Of a stretch of DNA of 37,092 nucleotides, positions 27,269 to 35,853 are shown in pieces. Location: positions 1-37,092 of the forward strand of contig JAFSUD010000072.1 of the NCBI GenBank assembly GCA_017445405.1. Direction: 5' to 3'. The notes under the pieces were generated by a model. It was not told the DNA's origin. It ran no database searches and was given only the letters and a program-made list of their open reading frames with translations. Both the position numbers and the translations under genes were made by a program. This DNA comes from Synergistaceae bacterium (GTDB lineage Bacteria; Synergistota; Synergistia; Synergistales; Aminobacteriaceae). Position 1 is the stretch's first letter. The number at the start of each line of letters is the position of its first letter.

Positions 27269-28243
27269 TTAGGATTTATGACACTCTATAGTCCGCATGT
27301 ATGGCATATACATTCCTGAACAGTCCTCGCCGCGCCTCCAAGGTACAGGAACATACACTATTTTGTTCTTGTCCCTGCTGAGATACTGTGCCCACCAACT
27401 GAAGGTTGAGTTGCTGATGATGAAGTGCTTGCATGTATACATCAGGCGTAATTTTTCCCAAACAGGATCACTTCCGCATTCGTACTCAACTTCAAACGGG
27501 AAATGCATTATCCGCTTCACTTCCTCCACATCGTCCGAGAAAACGAAGAACCTGCAATGCGGCAGCTCTTTACGAATGGCCTTCATCGCTGTGATAAAGT
27601 ACTCTTCCGTACATACATTGAACTGCGGAAGAGACAGAAAGTCGCCTCGCCTGATTGATACACACACAGATTCAGAGTTGCTTATATCGTCCAGAAACGC
27701 TGTATTATGCGGAAGAACGTCATACTTAGGAATGAACTCTTCAAGCAAAATATCTCTTATGCTGTCAAAGTATTCATATGCCTCAAAGTAGGCGGACAGC
27801 ACTATATTCTTAGACTTTGACGGATAAGGCCTGACGTAGCGTGAGTTGAAAAGCGGTTCATATTGTCCGAAGAAATTCATGATCCTTTGCGTGAAGGAAG
27901 CATCAATCTTGAAAACTCTGCTTGGAAAAAATTTGAGTGTACATCTCGTGAACAGCGACCTAAATACCTGAACAAAAATTTGAATTGGTGTCAAGCATTT
28001 TATGAACGGCTTCATTGCTTGTTCGCAGTCTTTGATTCTGAAATGCTGCAGAAAATTACATTCTTCCATCTTGAGGCCATACTCGACGAAATTAAGGATA
28101 ATCTTATACGAAGGGTAATATTTTTCCTGAAGAGCACGCGCAAATGCATATTGGAATAACTGGTTGCCTGTTCTGCCGTTAAAGCGCACAATAATCCTTC
28201 CTGCTTCCTGCTTCCTGCTTCCTGCTTCTATTATATTATTCAT
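27269..28243 (-). CDS. Alpha-1,2-fucosyltransferase (GT11 family) with a 5' heptanucleotide repeat
   Basis: This 324-residue protein matches glycosyltransferase family 11. It has I-I-V-R-F-N-G-R-T-G-N-Q-L-F-Q-Y-A-F-A-R-A-L (17-38), V-S-I-R-R-G-D-F (the GDP-fucose-binding HxRRGD-type motif) and I-I-S-N-S-T-F-S-W-W-A-Q-Y-L. It would add fucose to surface glycan. Residues 6-16 (E-A-G-S-R-K-Q-E-A-G-R) are encoded by four and a half copies of a 7-base repeat. Homologues usually start M-I-I-V-R, so the repeat lies before the true core. In frame the ATG at 28243 has a poor ribosome-binding site. A GTG inside (28189) with AAGGA before it could be the real start. Gain or loss of a unit shifts the frame, as in phase-variable genes. 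Confidence 0.85.
   Translation of the reverse strand: MNNIIEAGSRKQEAGRIIVRFNGRTGNQLFQYAFARALQEKYYPSYKIILNFVEYGLKMEECNFLQHFRIKDCEQAMKPFIKCLTPIQIFVQVFRSLFTRCTLKFFPSRVFKIDASFTQRIMNFFGQYEPLFNSRYVRPYPSKSKNIVLSAYFEAYEYFDSIRDILLEEFIPKYDVLPHNTAFLDDISNSESVCVSIRRGDFLSLPQFNVCTEEYFITAMKAIRKELPHCRFFVFSDDVEEVKRIMHFPFEVEYECGSDPVWEKLRLMYTCKHFIISNSTFSWWAQYLSRDKNKIVYVPVPWRRGEDCSGMYMPYMRTIECHKS
28196..28228 (-). repeat. Heptanucleotide simple repeat (about 4.6 units) in the fucosyltransferase start region
   Basis: CTTCCTG is repeated four times (28197-28224) plus a partial unit. On the coding strand it reads CAGGAAG. Seven is not a multiple of three, so slippage changes the reading frame relative to the ATG at 28243. 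The same repeat also supplies AGGA-type ribosome-binding sequence to an internal GTG. Confidence 0.95.
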
Positions 28244-28275
28244 AGTTTGTCAACCGCTTTCCTGTGTATTTATGC

Positions 28276-28305
28276 AAAAATTCCCCCCGCATTATTACGA
28301 GGGGA
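28276..28305 (-). terminator. Rho-independent terminator of the hydrogenase operon
   Basis: On the minus strand TCCCCTCG (28305-28298) pairs with CGGGGGGA (28289-28282) with one G-T, an 8-base loop and ATTTTT following. It begins 15 bases after the hydrogenase stop codon. Confidence 0.85.
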
Positions 28306-28319
28306 TTATGTGTGTCAAT

Positions 28320-30044
28320 TTACTTCCACAGTTCCCACTTGGCTTGGTCGGTGTGAAGAAGATGATGCGATTTCTCACCAAGAGGCTTGCCTAAGTACTC
28401 AGCATAGCACTGCTTGATTGACGGGTTCTCGTGCGAGAATCTTAACGTCATAGCTCTGTCCATATCAAGAAGGATTCTTCCTCTGCCCTCGCCAAGCTCC
28501 TGTCCTTCCTCGATGGGCTGTCCGCCTCCGCCAGCACACCCAGTCGGGCACGCCATGCACTCGATGAAGTCGTACTGTGCCTTTCCGCTCTGCACGTCCT
28601 CACAGAGTTTGCGGATGTTCCCTAAGCCGTGAACTACTGCGATCCTGAGCTTCGTACCCGCAATCTCGAACGTTGCCTCCTTGAAGCCGTCGTAGTCGCG
28701 CACGTACCTGAACGCGTTCGGGTCGGGGTTCTGCCCTGTAACGAAGTAGTACGCCGTCCTCAAAGCTGCCTCCATGACTCCGCCGGTCGTCCCGAAAATG
28801 TGTCCTGCTCCTGATGCCGTCCCGAGCGGTGCATCGAACTCCGACTCCTCGAGCGACTTCACGTCGATTCCCTCAGAACGAATCAGCCTGTCAAGCTCCC
28901 TCACCGTCAGCACAACGTCAATGTCCCTCGCGCCCGACGCATTCATGCACTCAACATCGCACTCGTACTTCTTGGCCGTGCAGGGCATGAACGACACGTG
29001 GAATATCTTGTACGGCTCGACACCGAGAATTTGAGCGTACCACGACTTGATGATTGCTCCGAACATCTGCTGAGGTGATTTCGCGCTCGAGAGCTGTGGC
29101 ACTAAGTCCGGGAACTCCATCTTGATGAAGCGTACCCAGCCCGGGCAGCATGACGTGAACATCGGGAACTTCTCGTTCTTCGCGTTCTTGAGCTTCTCGA
29201 CGAACTCGCTCGCTTCCTCCATGATTGTGAGGTCGGCGGAAAAGTCCGTGTCGAACACGTAGTCGAACCCTACAGCACGAAGAGCACTCGCCAGCCTGTT
29301 CTGTGTCGCCTGCTCATGAGTGAGGCCTAACTGCTCGCCCCATGATGTCCTGACTGCAGGAGCTACAGACGCAATCATGATCTTGTCCTTCGCCGCGAAA
29401 GCATCACGTACTTTCTGGGTGTCGTCGCGCTCAATGAGTGCACCTACAGGGCAATGCGTAATGCACTGTCCGCAGACTGTGCAGTCCACCTTCGTGATGT
29501 CCTGCCCGCCGGTAACGTCTACCGTTGTGCGCGAGCCGGTCTTGGCGATGTCCCACACATGCATCTGCTGTACCTTGTCGCAGATCTGTACGCAGCGCAT
29601 ACACTTGATGCACTTGCTTGCGTCCCTGATGAGCGGAAAATCCATGTTCCACTCGAACGCCGCAATGTCCTCATGGTAGGGGAACTTGTTGATGCCCAAG
29701 TCAGCAGCCGTCGACTGAAGCTCGCAGTTGCCGGAACGTATGCACTCGGGGCATCTCGCATTGTGCTGGGAGAGGATAAGCTCGACGTTAATGCGTCTGG
29801 CCTGGCGTGATTTGGGGCTGTTCGTGAGAATCTTCATTCCCTCCTGCACAATGGTGTTGCAGGATGATACCAGCCTGTCCTGCCCCTCAATCTCGACTAC
29901 GCATACTCTGCAGGCTCCGATCTCGTTTACCTTCTTCAGGTAGCACAGATGAGGAATCTTTATGTGATTGAGCTTTGCGGCCTCAAGTATCGTTGTGTTC
30001 TCCGGGACCTGAATCGCTTTGCCGTTAATTGTTGCGTTTACCAT
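28320..30044 (-). CDS. hydA: [FeFe] hydrogenase catalytic subunit
   Basis: This 574-residue enzyme reduces protons to H2 or oxidises H2. Residues 1-80 are a 2Fe-2S ferredoxin domain (Cys 34, 45, 48, 62). A His-Cys3 4Fe-4S site follows (H94, C98, C101, C107). Two 4Fe-4S clusters come next (C145/148/151/155 and C188/191/194/198). The H-cluster motifs are complete: T-S-C-C-P-G-W (297-303), M-P-C-x-x-K-K (353-359) and E-C-M-A-C-P-T-G-C-A-G-G-G-G-Q-P (495-510). The start overlaps the partner gene's stop by 7 bases. With its GltD-like partner it corresponds to the glutamate-synthase-linked (A2-type) [FeFe] hydrogenase arrangement. Maturation genes hydEFG are not in this window. Cytoplasmic. Confidence 0.96.
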   Translation of the reverse strand: MVNATINGKAIQVPENTTILEAAKLNHIKIPHLCYLKKVNEIGACRVCVVEIEGQDRLVSSCNTIVQEGMKILTNSPKSRQARRINVELILSQHNARCPECIRSGNCELQSTAADLGINKFPYHEDIAAFEWNMDFPLIRDASKCIKCMRCVQICDKVQQMHVWDIAKTGSRTTVDVTGGQDITKVDCTVCGQCITHCPVGALIERDDTQKVRDAFAAKDKIMIASVAPAVRTSWGEQLGLTHEQATQNRLASALRAVGFDYVFDTDFSADLTIMEEASEFVEKLKNAKNEKFPMFTSCCPGWVRFIKMEFPDLVPQLSSAKSPQQMFGAIIKSWYAQILGVEPYKIFHVSFMPCTAKKYECDVECMNASGARDIDVVLTVRELDRLIRSEGIDVKSLEESEFDAPLGTASGAGHIFGTTGGVMEAALRTAYYFVTGQNPDPNAFRYVRDYDGFKEATFEIAGTKLRIAVVHGLGNIRKLCEDVQSGKAQYDFIECMACPTGCAGGGGQPIEEGQELGEGRGRILLDMDRAMTLRFSHENPSIKQCYAEYLGKPLGEKSHHLLHTDQAKWELWK

Positions 30045-31894
30045 TCCACTTCACGCCCCTCTCTGAATTTTCCGAAGCCGTAGTAGTCGCACCGTAAGCA
30101 CCTGTTGCTCTCCTGCTCCATCTCTTCCTGAGTCATGCCCTTCTCCACGAGCTTGAAGTCATGGATTCTTTGGTCTATCGGACGCTCGCGCATCTTGACG
30201 CGCCCGCATGCAGGCCTGTTGTGAGGCACTGGGTCAGGAATCTCAACAGGAAGCGTAATCGGGTGATGGAAGCCGAGATACTCATCAATGTTAGCTGCTG
30301 CAACTTTTCCTGCTGCGATTGCACGAATGACGGTTGCAGGGCCTGACACGCAGTCTCCGCCGGAGAATACTCCGTCCATGTTCTCGCCCTTGACTGCCTC
30401 GCTGTCGAACGCCTCAATGCAGCCCCACTTCACAGCGATTCCGGACTCCTCGAAGTTGTGAGAGTCTATGCCCTGACCGATTGCGACAACAACTATATCT
30501 GCCTCAATGCGGATTGGCTCTGCGCTTGCATCTTTGGGTGCGGGTCTTCCGCCCTTGATGTTGCTAATCATCTGCTGCTTCACCCAGAGAGCTTTTGCCT
30601 TGCCGTCCTCGCCGACCTCGACCTTCAGCGGTGCAGCAAGCTCGAGAATCTCGCAGCCCTCAACCTCTGTAGCCTCGACCTCTTCAGCAAGTGCGGTCAT
30701 GTCGTCCTTGCGCCTGCGATACGCTAACGTAACTTTGTCTGCGTTGAGCCTGAGTGATGAGCGTGCGCAGTCCATAGCGACGTTACCTCCTCCGACAACA
30801 ACAACTTTCTTGCCGTGGAAGTCGGGGTAATCGTCGTCGCCGATTCTGCGGAGAAGCTCGACTGCGGACATTACGCCCTCTGCGTCCTCGCCTGGGATCT
30901 TTAGGGACTTGTCCGTGTGTGCACCGATGGCGATATACACTGCGTCGAACTCTTCACGGAGCTTTGAGAGCGGGTAGTCTTTGCCGCCAATCGATACTTC
31001 TTTGTGTACCTTGATGTCTCCGGCTGTGAGAAGAGTCTCGATCTCTTCATGCAGGACTTCTCTCGGAAGACGATATGACGGTATGCCGTAACGCAACATT
31101 CCGCCGAGTCTCTTGCGCTGCTCGAATATCTCCACGCTGTGTCCCATCATGCCGAGATAGTAGGCTGCAGAGATTCCGCTCGGGCCTCCGCCGATAATGG
31201 CTACCTTCTTGCCGGTTGCAGGAGCTACCTTTTCGCCCTCACGGTAGACCGGCACATGTCCGGCGTTGTCAATCGCATAGAGTTTCAGGCCTCTGATGTT
31301 GATTGCGTCATCGACCATTCTTCTGCGGCACTTGTTCTCGCAGGGGTGCTCGCAGACCATTGCGCAGACACTTGGGAAGGGGTTATCTTTGCGGATGAGT
31401 CTTACTGCGTCGGCATAACGTCCAGCGTTGACGAGCGCGATGTAGCCCGGGATGTCGACGTGTGCGGGGCAGAGAGTCACGCAGGGTACAGCGTGGAAGC
31501 CGTCTGCTGTGCAGTGGTGGGCTTTGGCGTGTGCTTCGTAGTCATCACGGAATCCCTTTACGCCCTTGAGCACCATGTTAGCGGCCTCGTAACCGATTGC
31601 GCAGTCTGCGGAGTCGGTGATGGTCTCTGCGGTCTTCTCGATGGTGGCGACGGTGGACATGTCTCCTTTGCCGTCGATGAGGTCCTCAATGAGACGCTCG
31701 AGCTGTGGGAGTCCCACACGGCATGGGACACATTTACCGCAAGTTTGTGCGGCACATACTTTCAGATAACTGCTTGCAAGGTCCAAGGGACAGAGTCCGG
31801 GAGGTGCTCCTACTACTCTGCGTTCTAAGTCCTTGTGAAGCGATTCTACTGTTGCCTGAGCTTTCGTTTCGTTGGTTATGCTAAGGCGACTCAA
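30038..31894 (-). CDS. NADH_4Fe-4S domain fused to a GltD-like FAD/NAD(P) oxidoreductase, hydrogenase partner
   Basis: This 618-residue fusion has an N-terminal NuoF-like 4Fe-4S domain (C-G-K-C-V-P-C at 52-58, with C98 as the fourth ligand). A dihydropyrimidine-dehydrogenase/GltD-type Fe-S domain follows (Cys 138, 142, 177, 181, 185, 189). An FAD-binding Rossmann motif I-I-G-G-G-P-S-G (233-240) and an NAD(P) motif V-V-V-G-G-G-N-V-A-M-D lie farther in. It lacks the FMN/SLBB half of NuoF. It should shuttle electrons between NAD(P)H or a flavin site and the hydrogenase it overlaps. A2-type [FeFe] hydrogenases are described as linked to a glutamate-synthase-like subunit. Whether it uses NADH or NADPH, or bifurcates electrons, cannot be read directly. 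It is the first gene of the operon. Confidence 0.9.
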   Translation of the reverse strand: MSRLSITNETKAQATVESLHKDLERRVVGAPPGLCPLDLASSYLKVCAAQTCGKCVPCRVGLPQLERLIEDLIDGKGDMSTVATIEKTAETITDSADCAIGYEAANMVLKGVKGFRDDYEAHAKAHHCTADGFHAVPCVTLCPAHVDIPGYIALVNAGRYADAVRLIRKDNPFPSVCAMVCEHPCENKCRRRMVDDAINIRGLKLYAIDNAGHVPVYREGEKVAPATGKKVAIIGGGPSGISAAYYLGMMGHSVEIFEQRKRLGGMLRYGIPSYRLPREVLHEEIETLLTAGDIKVHKEVSIGGKDYPLSKLREEFDAVYIAIGAHTDKSLKIPGEDAEGVMSAVELLRRIGDDDYPDFHGKKVVVVGGGNVAMDCARSSLRLNADKVTLAYRRRKDDMTALAEEVEATEVEGCEILELAAPLKVEVGEDGKAKALWVKQQMISNIKGGRPAPKDASAEPIRIEADIVVVAIGQGIDSHNFEESGIAVKWGCIEAFDSEAVKGENMDGVFSGGDCVSGPATVIRAIAAGKVAAANIDEYLGFHHPITLPVEIPDPVPHNRPACGRVKMRERPIDQRIHDFKLVEKGMTQEEMEQESNRCLRCDYYGFGKFREGREVEW

Positions 31895-31946
31895 TATGTA
31901 TCACTCCCTCGTTTATGTTATGAAGTTTTACCCGTTGGATTGGGAT

Positions 31947-31952
31947 ATTATA
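31947..31952 (-). promoter_or_regulatory. Possible -10 box of the hydrogenase operon
   Basis: A TATAAT on the minus strand lies about 55 bases before the first gene. The -35 position reads AGCCTA, a poor match. Confidence 0.35.
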
Positions 31953-31977
31953 CTCTGTCTGACTGGGGTTAGGCTAC

Positions 31978-32012
31978 ACAATAACGCAGAGGCCTTTGCT
32001 TGACCCCTGCGT
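31978..32012 (-). terminator. Terminator hairpin after the short Rpn fragment
   Basis: On the minus strand ACGCAGGGG (32012-32004) pairs with CCTCTGCGT (31992-31984) over nine base pairs including one G-T. TATTGTGT follows, a weak U-tract. Confidence 0.5.
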
Positions 32013-32030
32013 CAATGTGCCTGTATATCT

Positions 32031-32261
32031 TTATGCTTGTGAAGTCTCTAACTTCTTGGCCATGCGCCGGACGGTGAAGACTGAGAGTCCGGTGTATTCA
32101 GCTATCTCGGTTACGGCTATCTCTCCGGCTTCGAGCATACGCTGTGCTACTTCCTTCATTTGCTTCTCTAACAGTTCCTTCATGACTTCACTCATTTCTA
32201 TCACCCCCTCTTCGTCCTCCTTGAAGTACCTGACACGTTCCGCAAGAGCCTGATAATTCAT
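32031..32261 (-). pseudogene. Duplicated C-terminal fragment of the second Rpn gene
   Basis: A 76-codon open frame begins M-N-Y-Q-A-L-A-E-R-V-R-Y-F and ends with E-I-A-E-Y-T-G-L-S-V-F-T-V-R-R-M-A-K-K-L. It repeats residues from about 185 onward of the neighbouring Rpn protein, including the HTH-like end, and lacks 7 residues of the coiled segment. The duplicated DNA runs from about 32024 to 32290. It could be translated as a small DNA-binding-like protein, but no ribosome-binding site is obvious. Confidence 0.65.
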
Positions 32262-32289
32262 ATCCTCCGGCCTATCACAGGAAACATCA

Positions 32290-32328
32290 TGAAATGCAGA
32301 GACTGCGGGAAAATCACGATCTCTGCAT
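32290..32328 (-). terminator. Terminator hairpin after the second Rpn gene
   Basis: ATGCAGAGA (32294-32302) and TCTCTGCAT (32320-32328) form a perfect 9-bp stem. On the minus strand it is followed by TTTCATG. It lies eight bases past the stop codon of the gene at 32337-33134. Confidence 0.6.
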
Positions 32329-32336
32329 ATATATAT

Positions 32337-33134
32337 TTATGCTTGCGAGGCCTCTAACTTCTTGGCCATGCGCCGGACGGTTGAGACAGAGAGTCCTGTG
32401 TATTCAGCTATCTCGGACATTGCTAATTTCCCGGCTTCGAGCATACGCTGAGCAATAGCTTTTATCCGTTCTTCATACTCTTTCTTCTGAGTTGCGAGCA
32501 GCTTTTCCATGACTTCACTCATTTCTTTCACCCCCTCTTCGTCATCCTTGAAATACCTGACACGTTCCGCAAGAGCCTGATAATTCATATCCTCCGGCTT
32601 CTCACAGAAAATATCATGCACAAGTTTTCCGAGTGCCGTACCTGAATCACGGTGAGCTCCATTCACGTACACTATATGCGTCTCGTCTCCGAAGGGCTTT
32701 CCTGTCTCACTGATAACGCGGTCTATGGTGTATAGCGGCAGGTCTCCCTTCAGTACGTCGTGTTCAGTGATGAAGATAACGTACACTTCAGGAAGCACCT
32801 TGAAGTCTCCGCCCTTGTCAAGACTGTTCGCATCTATCATGCTGGCATTCATCCTCGCACGTTTAGGCTCTGCTCCCTTGTCCGCCCGCTGAAACTCGAT
32901 GTCGTATTTCCTGCCTTCTGCATCTTCGGCCAGAATATCAAGCCTGACTTCACGCATTAACCCCTTCATCGTTACCTGTGTCTTCGCTGAAGTTATCTTC
33001 AGGTCATCGCGGCCAAGTATCACACGCACAAGGAGTTCTGCAGCTTCAATGTTGCCGTCAAAGCACAGCCCCATCAATTCATCATCAATGAGCCTGAGCT
33101 TCTGGATTTCGTCATAGTACTTCGGCTTCGTCAT
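32337..33134 (-). CDS. Rpn/PD-(D/E)XK nuclease family transposase-like protein
   Basis: This 265-residue protein has the PD-(D/E)XK nuclease-transposase architecture. A nuclease core contains R-L-D-I-L-A-E-D then K-Y-D-I-E-F-Q (D...ExQ catalytic pattern) and K-R-A-R-M-N-A-S-M-I-D. A coiled linker leads to a C-terminal helix-turn-helix-like segment E-I-A-E-Y-T-G-L-S-V-S-T-V-R-R-M. Such proteins act on DNA and are often multi-copy. The ATG at 33134 overlaps the preceding stop (TGATG), so it is coupled to the DUF4432 gene. It lacks the GREE repeats of the first Rpn protein, and the two are not close paralogues. A fragment of its own tail lies downstream. Confidence 0.85.
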   Translation of the reverse strand: MTKPKYYDEIQKLRLIDDELMGLCFDGNIEAAELLVRVILGRDDLKITSAKTQVTMKGLMREVRLDILAEDAEGRKYDIEFQRADKGAEPKRARMNASMIDANSLDKGGDFKVLPEVYVIFITEHDVLKGDLPLYTIDRVISETGKPFGDETHIVYVNGAHRDSGTALGKLVHDIFCEKPEDMNYQALAERVRYFKDDEEGVKEMSEVMEKLLATQKKEYEERIKAIAQRMLEAGKLAMSEIAEYTGLSVSTVRRMAKKLEASQA

Positions 33135-34129
33135 CACTTAGCAAGTTCCTCAAGCCTCAGCTTCACGGTGTGCTTCACGCTCCCGAATGCTCCGAGCACC
33201 TGCAGCATCCCTTCTCTGCGCTCACGCTCGCGTCCCATGATGTAGCAGTTCGACGGCTCGAGTCCCAGCACGTAATCCGTCGTCTTCATGTTCTTCCACT
33301 GCGCAAGAATCGGCAGCGTATCCAGCGACCACGACACTTCAGCCATAATCCCCAGCTCGGGATTCTTCAGGCGCGCGTACGGCTCGCTCTCCATCTCGTT
33401 GAAGTACACCTGCTCCTCTTCTCCGTCTATCGGTGCGCAAAATCTGCACTGCTCACTGAGTCCCTTTTCTGCGTAAGGCGTTCTCGGAGTCGTCCTGCGT
33501 CTCTCTGGCAGCTCAAGAAATGCGTGCTCACTCAGCATCGGCCACCCGAAGTTCATGTGATAGAGCGTCATGTACTCGACAGGCTCGGGCGTGAGGTTAG
33601 TTATCTCGTCGTCAATCCGCACTTCGCTTCCTAATACAGGGATAGTGTATCTGCGCTTGAGGGAAAAATTGTAGCTGCCCTGCTGAGTCTCCTTCAGTTC
33701 GCCTCCGACAACGATATTTTCTCCGTCAACGTAGCCGAATACTCCGCGCGCTGATTGTCCGTGAATGCGTCCGTGAAGAGGCTGGAATCCTCCGTCCTTG
33801 TCGTCGGTGTTCTCCGGGCCTGCAGAGAGGAGTCCGCAGGTGAAGAGCATTCCGCCGGGGAAGTAACGCCCGAACTCGTTGCTGACAGGGAAGAAGCGCG
33901 AAGGCGAGTCGTAGCCGTTCTTGGTGGTGTAGCTGATGTTTACGCCCTTGTAGCGCAGATGCCCGATGTCGAGTCCGGTGTCGGGGAGAATCTCCAGCTC
34001 GAGTCCTCCTGCTGTGATGACATGATAGACCGCGATTCCCCGAGCGTTGCCTTCATCGAGGATCATTCTTCTGACGCTGTAGACCTGCTCATCATTGCCG
34101 ACGTAACCGTAAAATTTCCTGCTGTCCAT
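33134..34129 (-). CDS. DUF4432-type aldose-1-epimerase-like protein
   Basis: This 331-residue protein belongs to the galactose-mutarotase-fold group (DUF4432). It has L-P-D-T-G-L-D-I-G-H-L-R-Y-K-G-V-N near the start, F-x-P-L-H-G-R-I-H-G in the middle and L-Y-H-M-N-F-G-W-P farther in, where the catalytic and binding histidines lie. Members are predicted to convert or recognise the ring forms of sugars. The neighbour galT makes a galactose role likely, since mutarotation feeds the Leloir pathway. GGAGG lies 11 bases upstream of the ATG. The Rpn gene overlaps its stop. Confidence 0.85.
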   Translation of the reverse strand: MDSRKFYGYVGNDEQVYSVRRMILDEGNARGIAVYHVITAGGLELEILPDTGLDIGHLRYKGVNISYTTKNGYDSPSRFFPVSNEFGRYFPGGMLFTCGLLSAGPENTDDKDGGFQPLHGRIHGQSARGVFGYVDGENIVVGGELKETQQGSYNFSLKRRYTIPVLGSEVRIDDEITNLTPEPVEYMTLYHMNFGWPMLSEHAFLELPERRRTTPRTPYAEKGLSEQCRFCAPIDGEEEQVYFNEMESEPYARLKNPELGIMAEVSWSLDTLPILAQWKNMKTTDYVLGLEPSNCYIMGRERERREGMLQVLGAFGSVKHTVKLRLEELAK

Positions 34130-34266
34130 TATGCTTATACCTCCATTTATGATTTTACTGAGAGGGCGGGAGGGCGGGAGGTTGGACGCGCCGACATGTC
34201 AAGCGGACAACCCTTTACAGCACTGCCCCACAAATCACCCTCACCAAAACTTACGCACTGTAACTT

Positions 34267-35763
34267 TTACGCTAACACATGTTCCACGAATTTATCAAAG
34301 GCTGCCGTTCCCTGCGCATCCCTCTTGTAGACTCCGCTGTCAGTTAGCACCTGCGCAAATACATGCCCGACTTCATCACGGAGCATCTTTCTCACAGAGT
34401 CTTCACCTGTGAGTCCCGCATGTTTCTTCCTGAGTCCTTCGTACCACACTTCATGTGCCTCAAGCTCTGACGGGAGAGTCTCCCTTCCCTCAAGCCACGC
34501 ACCGCATATCTTCTCCAGCGCACCCTTGAGCCTCGCAGGAAGCACGGCCAAGCCCATAACCTCAATTAAGCCGATATTCTCTTTCTTGATGTGATGAACT
34601 TCTGCGTGAGGGTGGAAGATTCCCAGCGGATGCTCCTCGCTCGTCCGGTTGTTGCGGAGCACTAGGTCAAGCTCGTAATCTGTTCCTCTCCTCCGTGCAA
34701 TGGGCGTTATCGTGTTGTGAGGCTCGCCGTCAGAGTAGGCCAAGATTCCCACGCTCTCATCAGTCCATTCGCGCCACGCAGAAAGCATCTTATCCGCAAG
34801 CACTACGAGCTTCTCCGGATCTGCCGAGACAAGACGCACCGCAGACATCGGCCACTTGATGCGCCCGACCTTCACCGCAGAGTCAGCATACTCATATTCA
34901 CGCTCATACGGTGCAGAGTTCATTGCGAAGACGTAACGCCCTCCCTGATAGTGATCGTGTGAGAGTATTGACCCTCCGACTATCGGCAGATCTGCATTTG
35001 AGCCGACGAAGTAATGGGGAAACTCCGTGATGAACGCAAACAGATTCTCGAACGTCTCGCGGCATATCAGCATCGGCACGTGATTTCCGTCAAGCACAAT
35101 GCAGTGCTCGTTGTAGTAGCTGTACGGCGAATACTGGAAGTACCAGTCCCGGCCGCTTAACTTCACAGGAATCAGCCTGATGTTCTGGCGCGCTGGGTGT
35201 CCGTGATGGCCGTAGAAGCCTTCATTTTCCTTGCAGAGTAAGCATTTTGGGTAGCCGGTTGACTTTATCGTCTTGGCTTTCGCAATGTCCCGGGGGTCTT
35301 TTTCTGGCTTGCTCATGTTTATTGTGATGTCAAGCTCGCCGAACTCTGTGGCACTCTTCCAGCAGATATTTTTTGCTGTCCGCTCGGAACGTATGTAGTT
35401 CGACGACACTCCCAAGCCATAGAAATAATCAGTAGCCTTCACCGGAGAGTCTGCCCTGAGTGCGGAGAATCTCTCTATCACGTCTGAAGGTCTCGGAGTT
35501 AGCACGCCCATTAACTCAGTGTCGAGGAGATCCCGCTCGGTCTCTGTGTTCTCGATGAGGTTATGCTCTGCTGCCCAGTCTAGAATACGCGCAAGAATCG
35601 AGTCCGGAGACGTGCCGAAGTCCTCGTGAATCTCTTCCGGCGAGAACTCGTGAATGCCGAGAATGCCTATCAGCGAGTTAGCAGCCCAGATTGTGTCGTC
35701 AGGAGTGATGAGCTTATGATGCAGCGCAAAGGCCAGCAGCCTGTTTAGTTCGTGATTGACCAT
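34267..35763 (-). CDS. galT: UDP-glucose-hexose-1-phosphate uridylyltransferase, class II
   Basis: This 498-residue protein is the class II GalT of Firmicutes-like bacteria. It exchanges UDP between UDP-glucose and galactose-1-phosphate. It has G-H-H-G-H-P-A-R-Q-N as part of the nucleotide-binding region, H-D-H-Y-Q-G-G-R-Y-V-F-A-M and I-F-H-P-H-A-E-V-H-H-I-K-K-E-N-I-G-L-I-E-V-M-G-L-A, all typical of the class. I chose ATG 35763; a TTG three codons earlier is an alternative and both have only a weak AAGGT upstream. Its promoter sits at 35825-35853. A DUF4432 sugar epimerase follows 137 bases downstream. galK and galE are not in the window. Confidence 0.92.
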   Translation of the reverse strand: MVNHELNRLLAFALHHKLITPDDTIWAANSLIGILGIHEFSPEEIHEDFGTSPDSILARILDWAAEHNLIENTETERDLLDTELMGVLTPRPSDVIERFSALRADSPVKATDYFYGLGVSSNYIRSERTAKNICWKSATEFGELDITINMSKPEKDPRDIAKAKTIKSTGYPKCLLCKENEGFYGHHGHPARQNIRLIPVKLSGRDWYFQYSPYSYYNEHCIVLDGNHVPMLICRETFENLFAFITEFPHYFVGSNADLPIVGGSILSHDHYQGGRYVFAMNSAPYEREYEYADSAVKVGRIKWPMSAVRLVSADPEKLVVLADKMLSAWREWTDESVGILAYSDGEPHNTITPIARRRGTDYELDLVLRNNRTSEEHPLGIFHPHAEVHHIKKENIGLIEVMGLAVLPARLKGALEKICGAWLEGRETLPSELEAHEVWYEGLRKKHAGLTGEDSVRKMLRDEVGHVFAQVLTDSGVYKRDAQGTAAFDKFVEHVLA

Positions 35764-35824
35764 AGGAATCAATACCTTTCATGAAAAATTTGTATGTGTT
35801 GGGGAAAATGTAAACGTGAAAAAT

Positions 35825-35853
35825 ATTGTAGCAAATGATATTTATGCTGTCTC
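35825..35853 (-). promoter_or_regulatory. Promoter of galT
   Basis: On the minus strand an extended -10 TGC-TACAAT (hexamer 35830-35825) is preceded at 17 bases by GAGACA (35853-35848), a moderate -35 lying inside the end of the EAL-domain gene. Confidence 0.5.

Noticed and set aside
34140..34266. TTGACA in the galT to DUF4432 gap as a promoter
   Set aside because: No -10-like hexamer lies at 15-19 bases downstream; the small GGGCGGGA repeat there has no clear role.
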